From: Lophius americanus
Taxonomy: Eukaryota; Chordata; Actinopteri; Lophiiformes; Lophiidae
Direction of reading: 5' to 3'
DNA: 64,000 bases
Assembly (NCBI GenBank): GCA_037951165.1
Contig: JBBDHG010000134.1
Coordinates: forward strand, 1,851,501 to 1,915,500
This document shows positions 24,122 through 35,540 of the stretch, piece by piece. Each line of letters begins with the position of its first letter. The first letter of the stretch is position 1. The notes beneath the pieces were generated by a model. The model ran no database searches and had not been told where the DNA came from. It saw only the letters and a list, made by a program, of their open reading frames with translations. Both the position numbers and the translations under genes were made by a program.

Positions 24122-25850
24122 TATTAATCTGGAAATGAAACTACTTCAAGTCTGTAGGTCCCTTTCCTCTTCACTCTCTCATAATACTACAAATGAGAAA
24201 AGTACAGGTCCTGACTGACAGCTTCGTCTCAGTGCTCAGAAAGGGGAGGAGACAGGAAAACACTCAGCAAACCTGCCAGCGAGCAGGTTATGGTTACAGA
24301 GGAAGTTACCATGGTAACCGATTCAGAACCCACACCACTGAAATAGAAAACTCATCTCAGTTTCCACCGAAGCCACTACCTGAAACATATTTTGACAAAA
24401 CTTCATGGTGGGGTGGGGCATGGGTTTGATCAGCTAAACTGAGTAGGAGGATTTTTTTGAGGTACAAAACAATTGATGTCCTGCATGTTGGACAAGGCTA
24501 TTATCTGGACAACCACACCGTTGATCAATGACAGCGGTAAAAAATGTTCTTCCAAGCCGTCTTCTACAAGATGTTAGGCAAACTGAGTCAGTTGTGAATT
24601 CTTAATAACGACATCTATACGGCGTACAAAAAAAGCCAAAAACAATCCCTCCTCTTATTCAGCAGAGGACGTCAAAGAGAGGATCAATAATTTCTGAAGT
24701 GATCGACATCGTCCGGCCTCTGCAGAAGTATGCACTCAAGTGCCATTGCAGTTTATTTATCATTTCCTTAAAATGAAGTCAGTCATCTGCAAAATCACTG
24801 AAAGGTAGTGAAAAATGTCCGACTTCCTCTTCTGAGGAGTGGGTGTGTCAGTTCTATAGTTATTCACTTTTTTCCTTCCCAATGAGCTTTGTTGCAGGAA
24901 GAGGGAGGGGCGTCTGGCGCGTCCTTGACCTTCCTGTGAACCAGATACATCAGGAGTCTGTTGCTGAGGAGATTAAAATCATGGAACAGTGGGAGGCAGC
25001 AGGGACAAAAAGGCCCAGGGTCTCCTAAATACATGCAACACTAACACAGCCCTCTCTGAGAGTTTGGGTCCACGCAGTGCCGGCACGATGCAGGATGCAC
25101 CTCTCTTCAGCTTCGTATCGGGGAAAACAAAGACGGTCAGTGTTGAGACAGGCCCTATATTCCGCTGCTGGTAAGATTTATTGTGGAGATAAGAGATGTG
25201 CGTGCTCTGTGTTTCTCTGAGGCATTATCACACTCGACCGTACTCTCCTACATCCTAGGAGTCCTCTGAGGGCTGCACCCTCGTTTTATTACCGATAGCC
25301 GGTGCAGATGGTTAAAGGCAGGTGCTCATACAAAAAAGAAAAAAAGGAAAAGGAGAATGAGTAGTGGGAAAAAAAAGAACTAGCACCTGGTCCTTCTGTT
25401 GTAGCAGTCTGGGGCTGCTCTCAACATGATTAGCTTTGTTTCTCCAACAGAGCGCTGCGAGAAACAAGACCTACAACTTCATTAAGGTGGAGCACAGCAG
25501 CCTGTCTTTTTGCTTTTGTCCCACACTTGACTGCGCTAAGTTCGGGGACTGGTTGTCTGTGAAGATCAGGCTTTTATTAGGAGCTCTGCCACCGGAGAGC
25601 TGCTTTCTGCAAGAAAAGAGCTATTATCTGATGCATGTCTGATCTACTGAGTCACGATGAGCAGGCAGAGAAAACGTCTGACTTCACAAAGACCTGTGTA
25701 GAAACGGAGAGAAAGCCCTCAGCTCTGTCCGGGGGGGCGACAGAACTGAAGTGACACGCAGTAATAAGCTCAGTCCTACAAACCTTTGGCTGGGTTTCAG
25801 TACGGTTTTCGGACTCTCCTCTTCATCACTTTAGTAGATCATTTTTTTTT
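24122..25850. other. Gene-free stretch containing a perfect X-box
   Basis: No exon was recognised. Apart from the X-box (24305-24318) and A-rich runs near 25330-25375, it is repeat-poor. Confidence 0.35.
24305..24318. promoter_or_regulatory. Perfect palindromic RFX-type X-box
   Basis: GTTACCATGGTAAC fits the RFX consensus GTNRCC(N0-3)RGYAAC on both half-sites. RFX factors drive ciliary genes. A 14-bp palindrome is uncommon by chance, but there is no evidence of occupancy, and mmp21, the only cilia-linked developmental gene in the window, lies about 26 kb away. Confidence 0.4.
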
Positions 25851-25855
25851 ATTTT

Positions 25856-26175
25856 GAGAAGCACGATAGGTTGCCGGTTGCCTCACATCCCCGTTTGCCA
25901 CCTTTGGGGCCTTCTGTGTGGAATTTACATGTTCTCCCCGTGTTTGCGTGGGTTCTCTCCTGCTTACTCCCACAGGCCAAAAACAGACTCTAAACTGAAC
26001 GTAGGTGTAAATGTGAGAGTGAAGGGTTCTTACTCTCTACGGGTCGGCCCTGTAATGAACCGCTGGCTTGTCCAGAGCGTACCCTGCCTCTCGCCTAATG
26101 TCAGCTGGGATAGACTCCACCACCCGCAACCCTGAACAGGATAAGCAGCTACAGGAAATCGTTGAATGAATGAAC
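25856..26175 (+). mobile_element. tRNA-SINE-like teleost repeat, near full length
   Basis: Collinear with a very common teleost family: CACGATAGGTTGCCGG, GCCTTCTGTGTGGAATTTAC, ATGTTCTCCCCGTGTTTGCG, GGGTTCTCTCC, CCCACAGGCCAAAAACAG, GTAGGTGTAAATGTGAG, TCGGCCCTGTAATGAACCG, ACCCTGCCTCTCGCC, GTCAGCTGGGATAGACTCCA and GGATAAGCAGCTACAG, closing in GAATGAATGAA. The tRNA-related head is worn. Short frames through it are not genes. Partial copies lie at 10605, 29255, 39290 and 42840. Confidence 0.75.
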
Positions 26176-26411
26176 TGTTATTTTGCATCATCGCCTGCTT
26201 TCCAGACACCAAGACTTACTCCAACTATAATTGACAAATGAGAAGAAAAGATTCTTTTCCTCCCACCCACACACGATTGTTAACGGATATACTAGCCTGC
26301 TTTAGTCTTGAGGAAATCATGGGTTCTTAGCGCTCTCGGTCCTTTCCGGATTATGGTCAATAGCTTGGCATTAGTAGGCCTTTTAAGTTTGGGTGCTCAC
26401 ACCACATAAAT

Positions 26412-26745
26412 CGATCAGTCATAACATTAGAAATGCTGCCAGGTTGACACTTGACATTTTGTCCTGTATTGATGTGTTGGTAACATAAAAATGGACATCC
26501 ATAAGGATCTGAGTGACTTTGGCATCGAATCTAATTGTGATCCTTCGATGATTGGATCGTTGCATCTCAGGACTGGGGAGTATGGTGTTTCAGGTCTTCG
26601 TTTGGGCCCATGGCTCATTGTTGCATGGTTGGGAGCTAAAACTAGCCTGTGTTTTCTGATCAAGTAAGACAGCTGATGCAACTCAAATTGCTGAAAAGTT
26701 TCATGCTGTTTCTGCTATGAATGTGTCAGTAAAACACAAACGCAG
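26412..26745 (+). mobile_element. 5' fragment of a Tc1-like transposon
   Basis: Starts CGATCAGTCATAACATTAG, the Tc1-like inverted end. It then has TGTTGGTAACATAAAAATGG with AAGGATCTGAGTGACTTTGG, the transposase start region (KDLSDF). Further on are GGCTCATTGTTGCATG, CAAATTGCTGAAAAG and GTGTCAGTAAAACACA, all in the order of the family's N-terminal DNA-binding half. The catalytic half is absent. It belongs to the same family as 14959-15448, 44474-44800 and 58385-58698. Confidence 0.75.
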
Positions 26746-26749
26746 GACA

Positions 26750-29250
26750 ATGACGAAAAAAAACATGAAGTAGGAGTACTAATGCTAAAACCATATGAGT
26801 GAACTATTAAATTAACCAAGAATCAGCAAACTGAAAGCAGAGACAAATAAAACTCTAGCGAAGGTTCAGGCAGCAAGGCATTTCAGCAAATTCATGATCT
26901 TGGGCTGTTTTTCATGTTGCTCTTATGTCGCCCTCCACCTTCCTGTCACCAACTAGTATTTGCCGATCCACAAACTTTGTCATTCTCAGCAGTATCATCA
27001 GTCACCACCGCCAGTATGCAGACTCCAAGTAGGGATAAACATGCTGCTGCTCCGAGCAGATACCCTTCGAATAAAAATCTTCCTGAGGACTTTCGATTTA
27101 TCAGTTTTGTTAACTTTGTTCTGTTTCTTTTGATTGAATCTTGTGACCTGAGGTTCAGTTAGGTTTGTAAAAAACACCCGTTAGAAATGTCCTTCAAACG
27201 TTTTACACATAGACCTTTCAGAGCCTGCACTCTTTCATTTCTACTTATAAAATCAATACTTCGACTTTTAGCTCTGCTTTTCACAGAAGTCACTGCACTT
27301 CCACTTGAGAGTTCTCAGCGGTTCTTGTTGTCAAGGACGAGCAGAGGAAATGAGTGCTAATAGTTTGTTTGTATTGTTGGAGCTCGCAGGCCCACAGATG
27401 TACTTTATTCATGGCCTCACTTCTTCTGCCAGCCAACCATTGAATAATTGAAGGTATTATCAGGCTAGGGGATCCAAAGCCCCTCAGAAATGTGTCATGC
27501 CCCAGAGCAAAGCCGTCAGAATAAGGGAAAAAAAGGGCGAGGATGAGGGGCCTCCTAATTCAGAGCTGTTTGCATGAGCCCAGTAATGATCCTCCTACAT
27601 ACAAAGACACACATGCAAAGTTAAAACACAGAGGTTGATGATGCCATGAATGGCAAGCTTTGACTGGCAAAACATCAATAGCTCATAACAGCATGAGCCC
27701 ATGGATGTCAGATAGATTTACGATTCTCTAGAATTACCGCTCGCCTATTTTCCTCTGCTTCAGAATGACTGTTTTTGGAGTAGGGAGATTTTACCATGCC
27801 GTTTGGCTACTGTCCCTCCTACAAAGAATGTGACTGACGCAACATTAATCTCCAAACAAAGAGACTGGCACAACTACTCTGCACAATTTCAGGACTATGA
27901 GGTGGCAACGTCAGTCCCAATTTCTCACTACTCCCTCACAGAGCTGTGCCACACTCTCCAAATACTCATTTAGATCAAACAGGAAGGAGGTGAAACGCTG
28001 TCTTTTAAATCTGTGACACACATTGCACACTGGGGACCTCCTTTTCATTTTCCAAACACAGAGTCTTGGCGTGAACTTTTTATTTTATTTTAATTCTGTA
28101 ATAATAAGGTGTGACCTACATTGGAGGGTGCCAAAGCCCAAATTCCCGCTCCCAGCAGAAATCCATGCCTTTTGAATACTCCGGCATGTAATGCATTAAC
28201 ATCACCGAGGAGAAGAGCAACCCTCCACACAGAGAATTCTGTGACGGTTTGATGCGCAGCACTTCCTGGAGCAGAGGTTAGAAGACGTGCCACATCCTTC
28301 AAGGTGAAAAGCTTGCAATATTTACACCAGCCAGAGTTTGTAACATAATATAATCTCTCTGACACTGACATGAGAAACATTCCTGCGCTGACAGTCATGA
28401 ATAATGGCAGCTGCCCGGAGAAGAACTACTCTGGGTTCCATATTCTAGCAGGTCTCAGCTGCGGTGCTGAAAATGAGCTATCCTGCTGTTTGTGAGGAGT
28501 GCAGAGAAATGCATCTTTCATGATACGGTAACATGTATGTTTAAGGAAAAACATACATGCACAGCAGGGAGGGTGGAAGGAGAGGATCTCCAGATGTGAT
28601 TCAGCCAGATGCAGTAGGAGGCAAGGTAACCGTATCCTGTAAGAGGAATATTCTCCCCGTTGCAGCAACGTTTCGTCATGTATCACAGAATAAATGATGT
28701 ATTTTTTTCTTATTCCAGAGCAAATAAATGATAAAGATCCGCCTGCCTTATTTCCAGGTGTGAGTGGCTCAGTCACTTCATGTATCCGGTGTGTGCGTCA
28801 AAGGTTTAGCCTTCACTCTGTGTGAGCCGGGGGCGGCAGGAGCTCCTGCATTTGGTTTAGAAAGAACCCACAAGGCCACATCAAGACCCCACACAAGCCC
28901 TCTCCAATGGTTGTAAGGCATGCAGGTGTCTTCATGAATGTAATTTGACATTCATTTCTATTGGTTATGAGCTGAGTCCCAGGAGGAGAGAAATGTAAGA
29001 ACCAGAGACAGAGATGATTAAAACGCCTCTTTCACAGAATTGGCATCCGACTCGTAATGAATAAATATATTTGAAGAAAAATCACTGGTATTGACCTGAC
29101 AGCAACCAAAGAGCACCAACAAGGCCGCTCAGTGTCACCACTGTGTCATCGCACCAAAAAGCAACAACCTTGTCACCGCTTGACTCTCATCATATGATTC
29201 TATGTTTGAAAACATACCCCTAGAATTTAGATCCACATTGGTATAGTTAT
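26750..29250. other. Gene-free stretch
   Basis: No recognisable exon was found. Two consecutive minus-strand open frames (28090-28398, 102 codons; 28426-28776, 116 codons) have no domain I recognise and no matching splice structure. Positions 27360-28060 are repeat-poor and might hold conserved non-coding elements. Confidence 0.35.
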
Positions 29251-29254
29251 TGAT

Positions 29255-29360
29255 GGCACAGCTGAAACACAGCAAGAATGTTCCAGGTTCAAATCCGCCT
29301 CGGCCACCTCGGGGCCTTTCTGTGTGAAACCTGCATCTTCGCCCATATTTATGCGCGAGC
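29255..29360 (+). mobile_element. SINE-like repeat, head fragment
   Basis: GATGGCACAGCTGAAACACAGC, AAGAATGTTCCAGGTTCAAAT and CTCGGGGCCTTTCTGTGTG match the head of the family at 25856-26175. GTTCAAATCC is a B-box-like remnant of the tRNA-derived promoter. Confidence 0.65.
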
Positions 29361-30604
29361 AAATGCAAGTTGTCCTTAAAATGTATTTTTGATGCATAAG
29401 ATTTGAGGCTTTTTTAGGCCAACTTCAAACTTCTATGATTTATGTTTTGGTCAGATTATTTATCTTTCCTATCCTAAAACCTAAGCTAAGCTAAATGGCC
29501 TAAATAAGTATAAATCTATATACTTATGCAGCATTCTGCTCAACCACTCAAAACCCTTTACAACAACAAGGCATCATTCATTCCACATTCATTTAGCGGT
29601 TTTTCACCAGCGAAGCCTCTTTTCTTGATCAACCTGAGATTGACTATCTTGCTGAAGGACACATCGACACATTTGGACTGCAGGGTCTGTGTATCGAACC
29701 CACTGGTCATCAGCTCCACCTCCTGAAGCCGCCCTGAGAAAAGCAAGTATGGGGGAAGCATGGTGGTATTATAATTACATTTTGTGAGAATGAAAAAGAA
29801 ACCCAGTTCAATGAACATTATTTATATTTTATTTTATACACGACACAATAAACTGAAAAAAAAACTTTTATTACAATATTGTTACTTTTGTTATTCAGAA
29901 CCGGCCATCTGTCGGAGCAGCAGATGATTGTTTAGCAACCAACTGGTTCTGGTATGGACCAAGGTGGTCCTAAACATAAAGATCTGCGCTGAGAGTCCCA
30001 GAAATAACAGCTTGTGATTTTAGATGAAGGAGAACTGAGGAGATGGCTCTCCAGAGGATGCAGTCAGGGAAAGTCCCTGCAGATATAGTTCATAGACCCG
30101 GTTCTTTGTGCAAAGCATGAACTCAGCAGATGTCGACTACAAAACTACAATTATTGTGTTTTGCCGACCTAAATAATCTATTGAGGCCAACTTTCCACAG
30201 GAAACTCAATAAAGATAGGACGAGCAACTCATCTGACAGTTTATGATTCAATTGAATATTTTTTCTTCAGTTTACTTAAAAATGATTTGTATTTGTTTTT
30301 CTCTTTTTCTTTTTTTCATCTTTCTGCGCATTTCATAAAGTATGTGCGGTTTGATCTTGCAGCAGATATATATTATTTCTGTGCATGAGTGTGTGCATGT
30401 GATCTAAACCTGCCCCCCACGAAAGACTTTCCTATTACTCTCTATTTAGAACTAACACCCTTTTCCCATCAAAAAGAGGGCATGATACATCATATGTGAA
30501 AAATAAAGACGCCAAAACAAGACAAATACAGGTGAAAAATAGGCAGTAAAATATACGAACAGTTTAGTAAAAAAATAGAAAAATTAAAAATAATGAAAAT
30601 TCTA

Positions 30605-30605
<1 letters not shown>

Positions 30606-30672
<67 letters not shown>
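30606..30672. repeat. (CT)n passing into (TA)n
   Basis: About 20 bp of CT followed by about 46 bp of TA, running directly into the perfect palindrome at 30673-30728. Confidence 0.9.
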
Positions 30673-30676
<4 letters not shown>

Positions 30677-30728
30677 TATCATAAATTGATCTATATATAT
30701 ATATATATAGATCAATTTATGATAGGAT
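30673..30728. repeat. 56-bp perfect AT-rich palindrome
   Basis: Arms ATCCTATCATAAATTGATC (30673-30691) and GATCAATTTATGATAGGAT (30710-30728) are exact reverse complements. The 18-bp TA centre is itself palindromic, so all 56 bp are symmetric. Such sequences can extrude as cruciforms and are unstable. It sits at the end of a long TA tract. Confidence 0.9.
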
Positions 30729-30756
30729 TAAATAAATTACCCTGAAGGAATTTCCG

Positions 30757-31670
30757 TGGAGGAAAAAGTATTTAGATCCTTTACTTGAGTGGACTCAAGT
30801 AGTCCCTCTCAGGGATTTACCATCATGTTTTTTTTGTTAATATTCCTGCTGCATTGGTGTGTTGGTGTTTAGACCTTTTGAATGTTATTGCTGCAGCTGT
30901 TGAAGGTAATTTTACAAGCAGACAGCGCTGTCGTCCCCGACAGCAAGGGTATATCTCTGAAAAACCCAGAGCTCCTTGCGTCGTACATCAATTACCCTGA
31001 TTGAACTCCACAAGTTAAATGTGACAGTATGTCTGAATTACTATTTTTCTTTTTTTTATTAATCGTAAAAGAGTTCCCACTAGTGAGTAAAATATGAACA
31101 ATGAGAGAAACATACTATAAGTACAAGATGGATCTCCCCGAGTTGATGTCAAACTCGGGGATTATGTCCGAATCTGGACATAATCAGACCACTGGTTGGG
31201 AAGTTATATCAGAAAAAAAACAGTGCTTTTCATACAAAAATCTCCCTCTAGTGAGTAAAATACGCACCACAAGAGGAAAATATGATATTTACAAGATAGA
31301 TCTCCATGACTTCATTCATATGCACCAAATTTGGACTAAATCGAACTGTTGAGAAGTTATTGCACAAAAGCTTTTTTGGGATAAAGCTCCCCATAGTGTT
31401 GGAAATATACAAAAAGAACTTTCCCAAAATCAATCCAGTTCTTCCTCCCACATAGGTTATCTGAAAAGTAACTAGTAGCTACAGCTATCAGACAAATGTA
31501 GTGGAGTAAAAAGTATCATTTGCACTCATGGAATGTAATGGAGTAAGTAGTTCCAAGAAGCTGTATGAAATAGAAAAATGTATAGTAAAAGTATAGTACA
31601 AGCACTTCATATTTGTAGAGTACTTGAGTAACTGTCCTCAGTTACTATCCAACACTGGTAAAAGGTGCAT
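30757..31670. mobile_element. Composite non-autonomous element with GTGGAGG...CCAACACTGG ends
   Basis: The left end has GGAGGAAAAAGTATTTAGAT and ACTTGAGTGGACTCAAGTA. The right end has GTAGAGTACTTGAGTAACTG followed by AGTTACTATCCAACACTGG. These are the two inverted ends of a widespread teleost repeat (GTGGTGGAAAGTAACTAAGT type). Its middle is replaced by repeat B (31075-31460), so one element probably inserted in another. A related element lies at 49786-50672 in mmp21 intron 1. Confidence 0.5.
31075..31460. repeat. Unclassified interspersed repeat B, copy 3, partly duplicated
   Basis: CTAGTGAGTAAAATA with ACAAGAT(G/A)GATCTCC occurs at about 31079 and again at about 31247, an offset of 168 bp. 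CATATGCACCAAATTTGGAC and GTTGGAAATATACAAAAAGA then follow as in copy 2. There is therefore a short tandem duplication within this copy. Confidence 0.55.
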
Positions 31671-32029
31671 TTATCCATCTGATTCACCATCTCAGTAGAT
31701 TTAACAGAGGAAACATGTCTGCACTACCATATATACTGTAATACATTTTTTATTTATTTATTTTATTTTTATTTCTTTGAAATCGAATGCCTCCTTGTCT
31801 ACACAAACTAGCATGTAACACAACGTGTGTGCCCCTCCCCCCTGAGTTAGGTAAGAGGCTGCTCAGAATCATACATCAGTCCGTCCCCCCCCAGTCCCTG
31901 AGTTAAACCCCATCTGCTCTTCTGGTTGGAGAGGAGAGGCAGCCAAAGGCAGTGTGAGGGAGACAGAGGGGAGGAGCTGAGGAGAAAATCAGGACCTGGA
32001 GATGACCATAGTAAAGTTTTAATGTTTAA

Positions 32030-32090
32030 AAGAGTAAGGGGCCGAGGATGGAGCCCTGACGGGGCTCCTCTATGGGAGGATTCAACAGAA
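32030..32090 (-). mobile_element. L2-like LINE reverse-transcriptase fragment
   Basis: The minus strand reads EPRQGSILGPLL, the conserved L2 RT block. It lies 130 bp from a related fragment in the opposite orientation (32222-32300). Confidence 0.55.
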
Positions 32091-32221
32091 ATAATTCTTT
32101 ATTATACTTAGAAAATGGTTTCTTGATGAAATTTTTTTACTTCATGAAAAGTGGAAAGAATAGTTCATTTTCATTTGATTAGCTCAACCTTATTATTATT
32201 GAATCAAATTACATAATTCTG

Positions 32222-32300
32222 TGTAGTCAGCTCTATCCATGGCCCCTTTCTCTTTAGCATATACATGCTGCCACTGGGTCTTATTATAAAAAGGTTCTGT
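32222..32300 (+). mobile_element. L2-like LINE reverse-transcriptase fragment
   Basis: The plus strand reads SIHGPFLFSIYMLPLGLIIK, matching SILGPLLFSIYMLPLGHIIR of L2-like LINEs. It is isolated and truncated on both sides. Confidence 0.6.
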
Positions 32301-32689
32301 AAAACGAAACATGTTTTATCAATAGGAAATAGAGACTGAAAGTGAGCTAAACCAAACAGTTGAGCAGGAAGTTAAAGGGCTAATGTGAGGGCATTAAGTT
32401 TAAGATCACTGCAAAAGCCAAACCATTTGAGAGTGAGAATATCTATAAATATATATCTACATATATATTTATAAACATATATATTACAGTTAAAATCTTT
32501 CTACCTATCGGTTAATTAATTTAGGCCTCATGTTTATAACAAACCCTAAATCTGTCATTAAACACAAATAAAAATACCAATATTCCTATAACTGCTTGAT
32601 CTATTTCACATTTAAAAGGCTTTAAAAACATCATTTACTTTGTGCTTTTAATACCATCCAGCCACAGCTGCTAGGTGAGAAGATGAAGA

Positions 32690-32890
32690 GCATGCAGGTG
32701 GAACCAGCACAAGTCTCTTGGGTGACGGACTACCCGACCTGTGGACCACACTCCGTGCGCCTCCAGAACTGTAACTCAGAAAAGATCATGAGCGGCACCG
32801 GAGCCCCACAGGGAACAGTCCATTCCTCTTCCCCCTGAACAAATTGGACATCCAATACAGCTCTGACAGCTGCTTTCTCAGAAATGTTCT
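32690..32890 (+). mobile_element. LINE (Rex1/jockey-like) reverse-transcriptase fragment
   Basis: The plus strand reads QVSWVTDYPTCGPHSVRLQN followed by GTGAPQGTVHSSSP and a stop. The GAPQGTV block, preceded by a W-x-x-DY-x-T-x-R-P-x-VRL-type region, marks an RT domain of a different LINE clade from the L2 fragments. It may be the upstream part of the element whose 3' end lies at 33700-34390. Confidence 0.65.
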
Positions 32891-32894
32891 GTTC

Positions 32895-33700
32895 GTATTA
32901 TAACATTCTTATTAATTCTATAGAAATATAACCACACAAACATATATGGACTACACAGGACATCAAAACCCCCCCATCCCCCACCCCACAAGACTACTCC
33001 TGACTATAATAGACCAGTAAGTCCACAATAGTGCCTTTATGTTCTCAACAGCATTAACTAAAATATTTACATGATGGGGTTATGCCCCATGTGACCTTGC
33101 AACAGACTGTTCCATGGATAGTCCGTAGAATATCCATAACAGTAAGGAGCCATGTTGTTTCTGCAGAGAATGCAGATCCTGCCAACATAGAGCAGCCATC
33201 TTTTGGGCTGCTGTGAGGCCGGCCAGCCGTGGCACGGTCGTTGAAGTGTACGTTTAAGGAAGAATGTAACTTCAACAGTTAAACCAATGGGGAGCATGGC
33301 ACATTTCCAGAATCTCGGATAAACATGAAGAGATCTAAGGACTTTTGGACACCCCCCATACAATATGGAAAAAAAGTGCAAGGAAGTCCTTGGGGACAAA
33401 GAGTGCAATTTGGGAGATTTTCTGGTTTTCATCAAAAAATATTTGAGATGTATACAATATGTTCTCAAAACATTCAAACAAAATTATAGTGTATCATTTG
33501 ATGATGGGGTTTCTCAATGAATTCCATATATTGGACCAGATTCTGACCCGGTTAATGCCTGAGCAATTTAAAGATGCATTTTTTTCTTCCATGATTTCCT
33601 AATTGGCATTGTTTTAAAAGTTGCCTTTACCAGCCTGCAGAATCATTTTAGGACCCGACCTTGGGAACCAACACTCAAATATGTACTGTGTGGTGGATTC
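32895..33700. other. Unexplained stretch with a 136-codon minus-strand open frame
   Basis: A minus-strand frame is open at 33067-33477, with a second open frame (33054-33275) overlapping it. Neither shows a recognisable domain, signal peptide or splice sites matching a gene. Since it sits between two pieces of LINE sequence of the same orientation, it may be inserted repeat DNA. It is not called as a gene. Confidence 0.3.
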
Positions 33701-34390
33701 TGTGGTGTGCTTTTTGATGACTCTGCAGTTGTCGGCTGTATCGCGGGAGGACAGGATGAAGAGTAGAGAGGGGACCCTCGGGGACTGTAGACTGGTGGTT
33801 TCACAACCATCTCCAGCTCAACACTGCTCCATCACTGGATCAACACTGGACCAGATACAGCAGGTGGCTGAGGTTAGGATGCTCAGAGAGCTGAACGCAA
33901 TGATGAGCAATCCCTCACAACCACTTCCTGCTCAGGAGGAGCTTCAGCAGCGCGCCTCCAGTCACAGGCTGATCTCGCCAAAATACGGCACTGAACGCTA
34001 CAGGAAGTCTTTCCTGCCAGCTGTGATCAGACTGTTTAATGGACGGAAACGACCACAGCATCTGCATATCACGGTACTGCCAGATACTCGTTATGTTTGA
34101 AAAAACTCTTGCACCAAAACATTTCTTTGCACATATGTTTTGTTACTTAATATCTTCTGCTGTTAATTATTTATATTGCTTCTTCCTCCCACCACACACT
34201 GCCATACAAATATTTGAACTGTTCTTTTATTTATTCTCTTTGTAGTTATTTGTTATATAGCCATCCCTTAATTGTAGCTTCCGATTTCACTTTATTACAA
34301 ATGTATTTAATTATTTCTTCTTACTCTTCCACATTGTGACCTTGAATATAACTGCTGCGACAGAGCAATTCCCTGCATATACCAATAATC
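33700..34390 (+). mobile_element. LINE polyprotein C-terminus and 3' UTR
   Basis: The plus-strand frame contains DPSHPL-like NPSQPLPAQEELQQRASS, then SPKYGTERYRKSFLPAVIRL and FNG. This matches the conserved end of Rex1/jockey-type LINE ORF2 (RTERYRKSFIPAAIRLYN). The downstream sequence to about 34390 looks like the 3' UTR, ending ACTGCTGCGACAGAGCAATT followed by CCCTGCA. The frame is open for about 160 codons but lacks the RT core, so it is not functional. Confidence 0.75.
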
Positions 34391-34394
34391 TACA

Positions 34395-35540
34395 ATGACA
34401 AAAGAGAAACACAACATTATCATTATAATCATTAAATTTGATCAGAAACTCTGTGATAACTACTACATCAAATTTGATACAACTACAACATAGTTCATTT
34501 TATGTAACAGTTTTTATGGGATGAGGACTCTCTGTTTGGTAGAGCAAGAATTGGATTTTTGAAAGCAGAGAGTGATTTTGCCTACAAAATATCACCTATG
34601 TCCACTAGGGGGAGTTTGATAAGCTCATACTGCAACTTTTCGGCTGGGAAATAAAACAATGTCTTATCAAAATCTATCATCACGGATAGTTTAAAAAAAA
34701 ATGAATTGATTTCCAGTTCCAGAATGAAGTTGAAAGGTTATGAGAATATGGGTTATTCCTACTTTACTTTATTTCCCACCCATTAATACAAGGCATGAAA
34801 ATGAAATCTTAAAAATGATCACGTGTGCGTAAGGTCGCAGTAGAAATCTGTATCGGCTCATATGGAAATCACACCAAAGAGTAGAAAGAGTTGAGAAAGA
34901 CTAATAACTAAATAATATCAAAAGTGATGTCAAATGAAAACATTCAAACAGCCTTAAAAAATGTAGAGACACTTGATTGAGAAACAATTACAGTTAATAA
35001 AAGGTGAATATAAGTTCTTAATTTTATCAGAAAATGTCATAATATGGTGAGAATCTTGTAAGATTACAAATTTGTTCTTCTGACATTCTCAAAATTACTT
35101 CTAATAGTAAGTAATTAGTAAGTAATTTTTCTTGTACAATTACAACCTTTGTATTAAATTCCAGTTCATTCTCATAAAAAAATACGTTTTTCTTTTAAAC
35201 TCTGGCTCTTAGTTACAGTTAATTCTTCCAATATCTCAGTAAAATTCTTCTGACTCTTTATTATAAAACTCTACTTTTCATATGTAAAATAACACCTTAG
35301 TTCGAATAAATTCCCCATATCTTCAGTAGAACTTATTCTCCAAACAGTTAAGCATTATGCTTCAAAGTCATGACTTTGATAATTACGACTATATTTACAT
35401 ACATTCTCTTTTCTCTCTCAGTGTAGCTATAAAAGATAGTCGCAAACTTAATTTTGTGTCTATTGAGAAGTTGGAAAATGTTTTCTGGACTTTGTCTTGG
35501 GTGTACTGACCCTTTGAAATGGCGAGTGAACTTATTTTGA
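34395..35540. other. Gene-free AT-rich stretch
   Basis: AT-rich with no recognisable exon or clear transposon. Confidence 0.4.

Noticed and set aside
29270..29310. tRNA gene (GGTTCAAATCC B-box-like)
   Set aside because: No full cloverleaf; flanks match the SINE-like family at 25856.
33621..34100. 159-codon plus-strand frame as a host gene
   Set aside because: Its C-terminal half matches the end of a LINE ORF2; no RT core and no host-gene structure.
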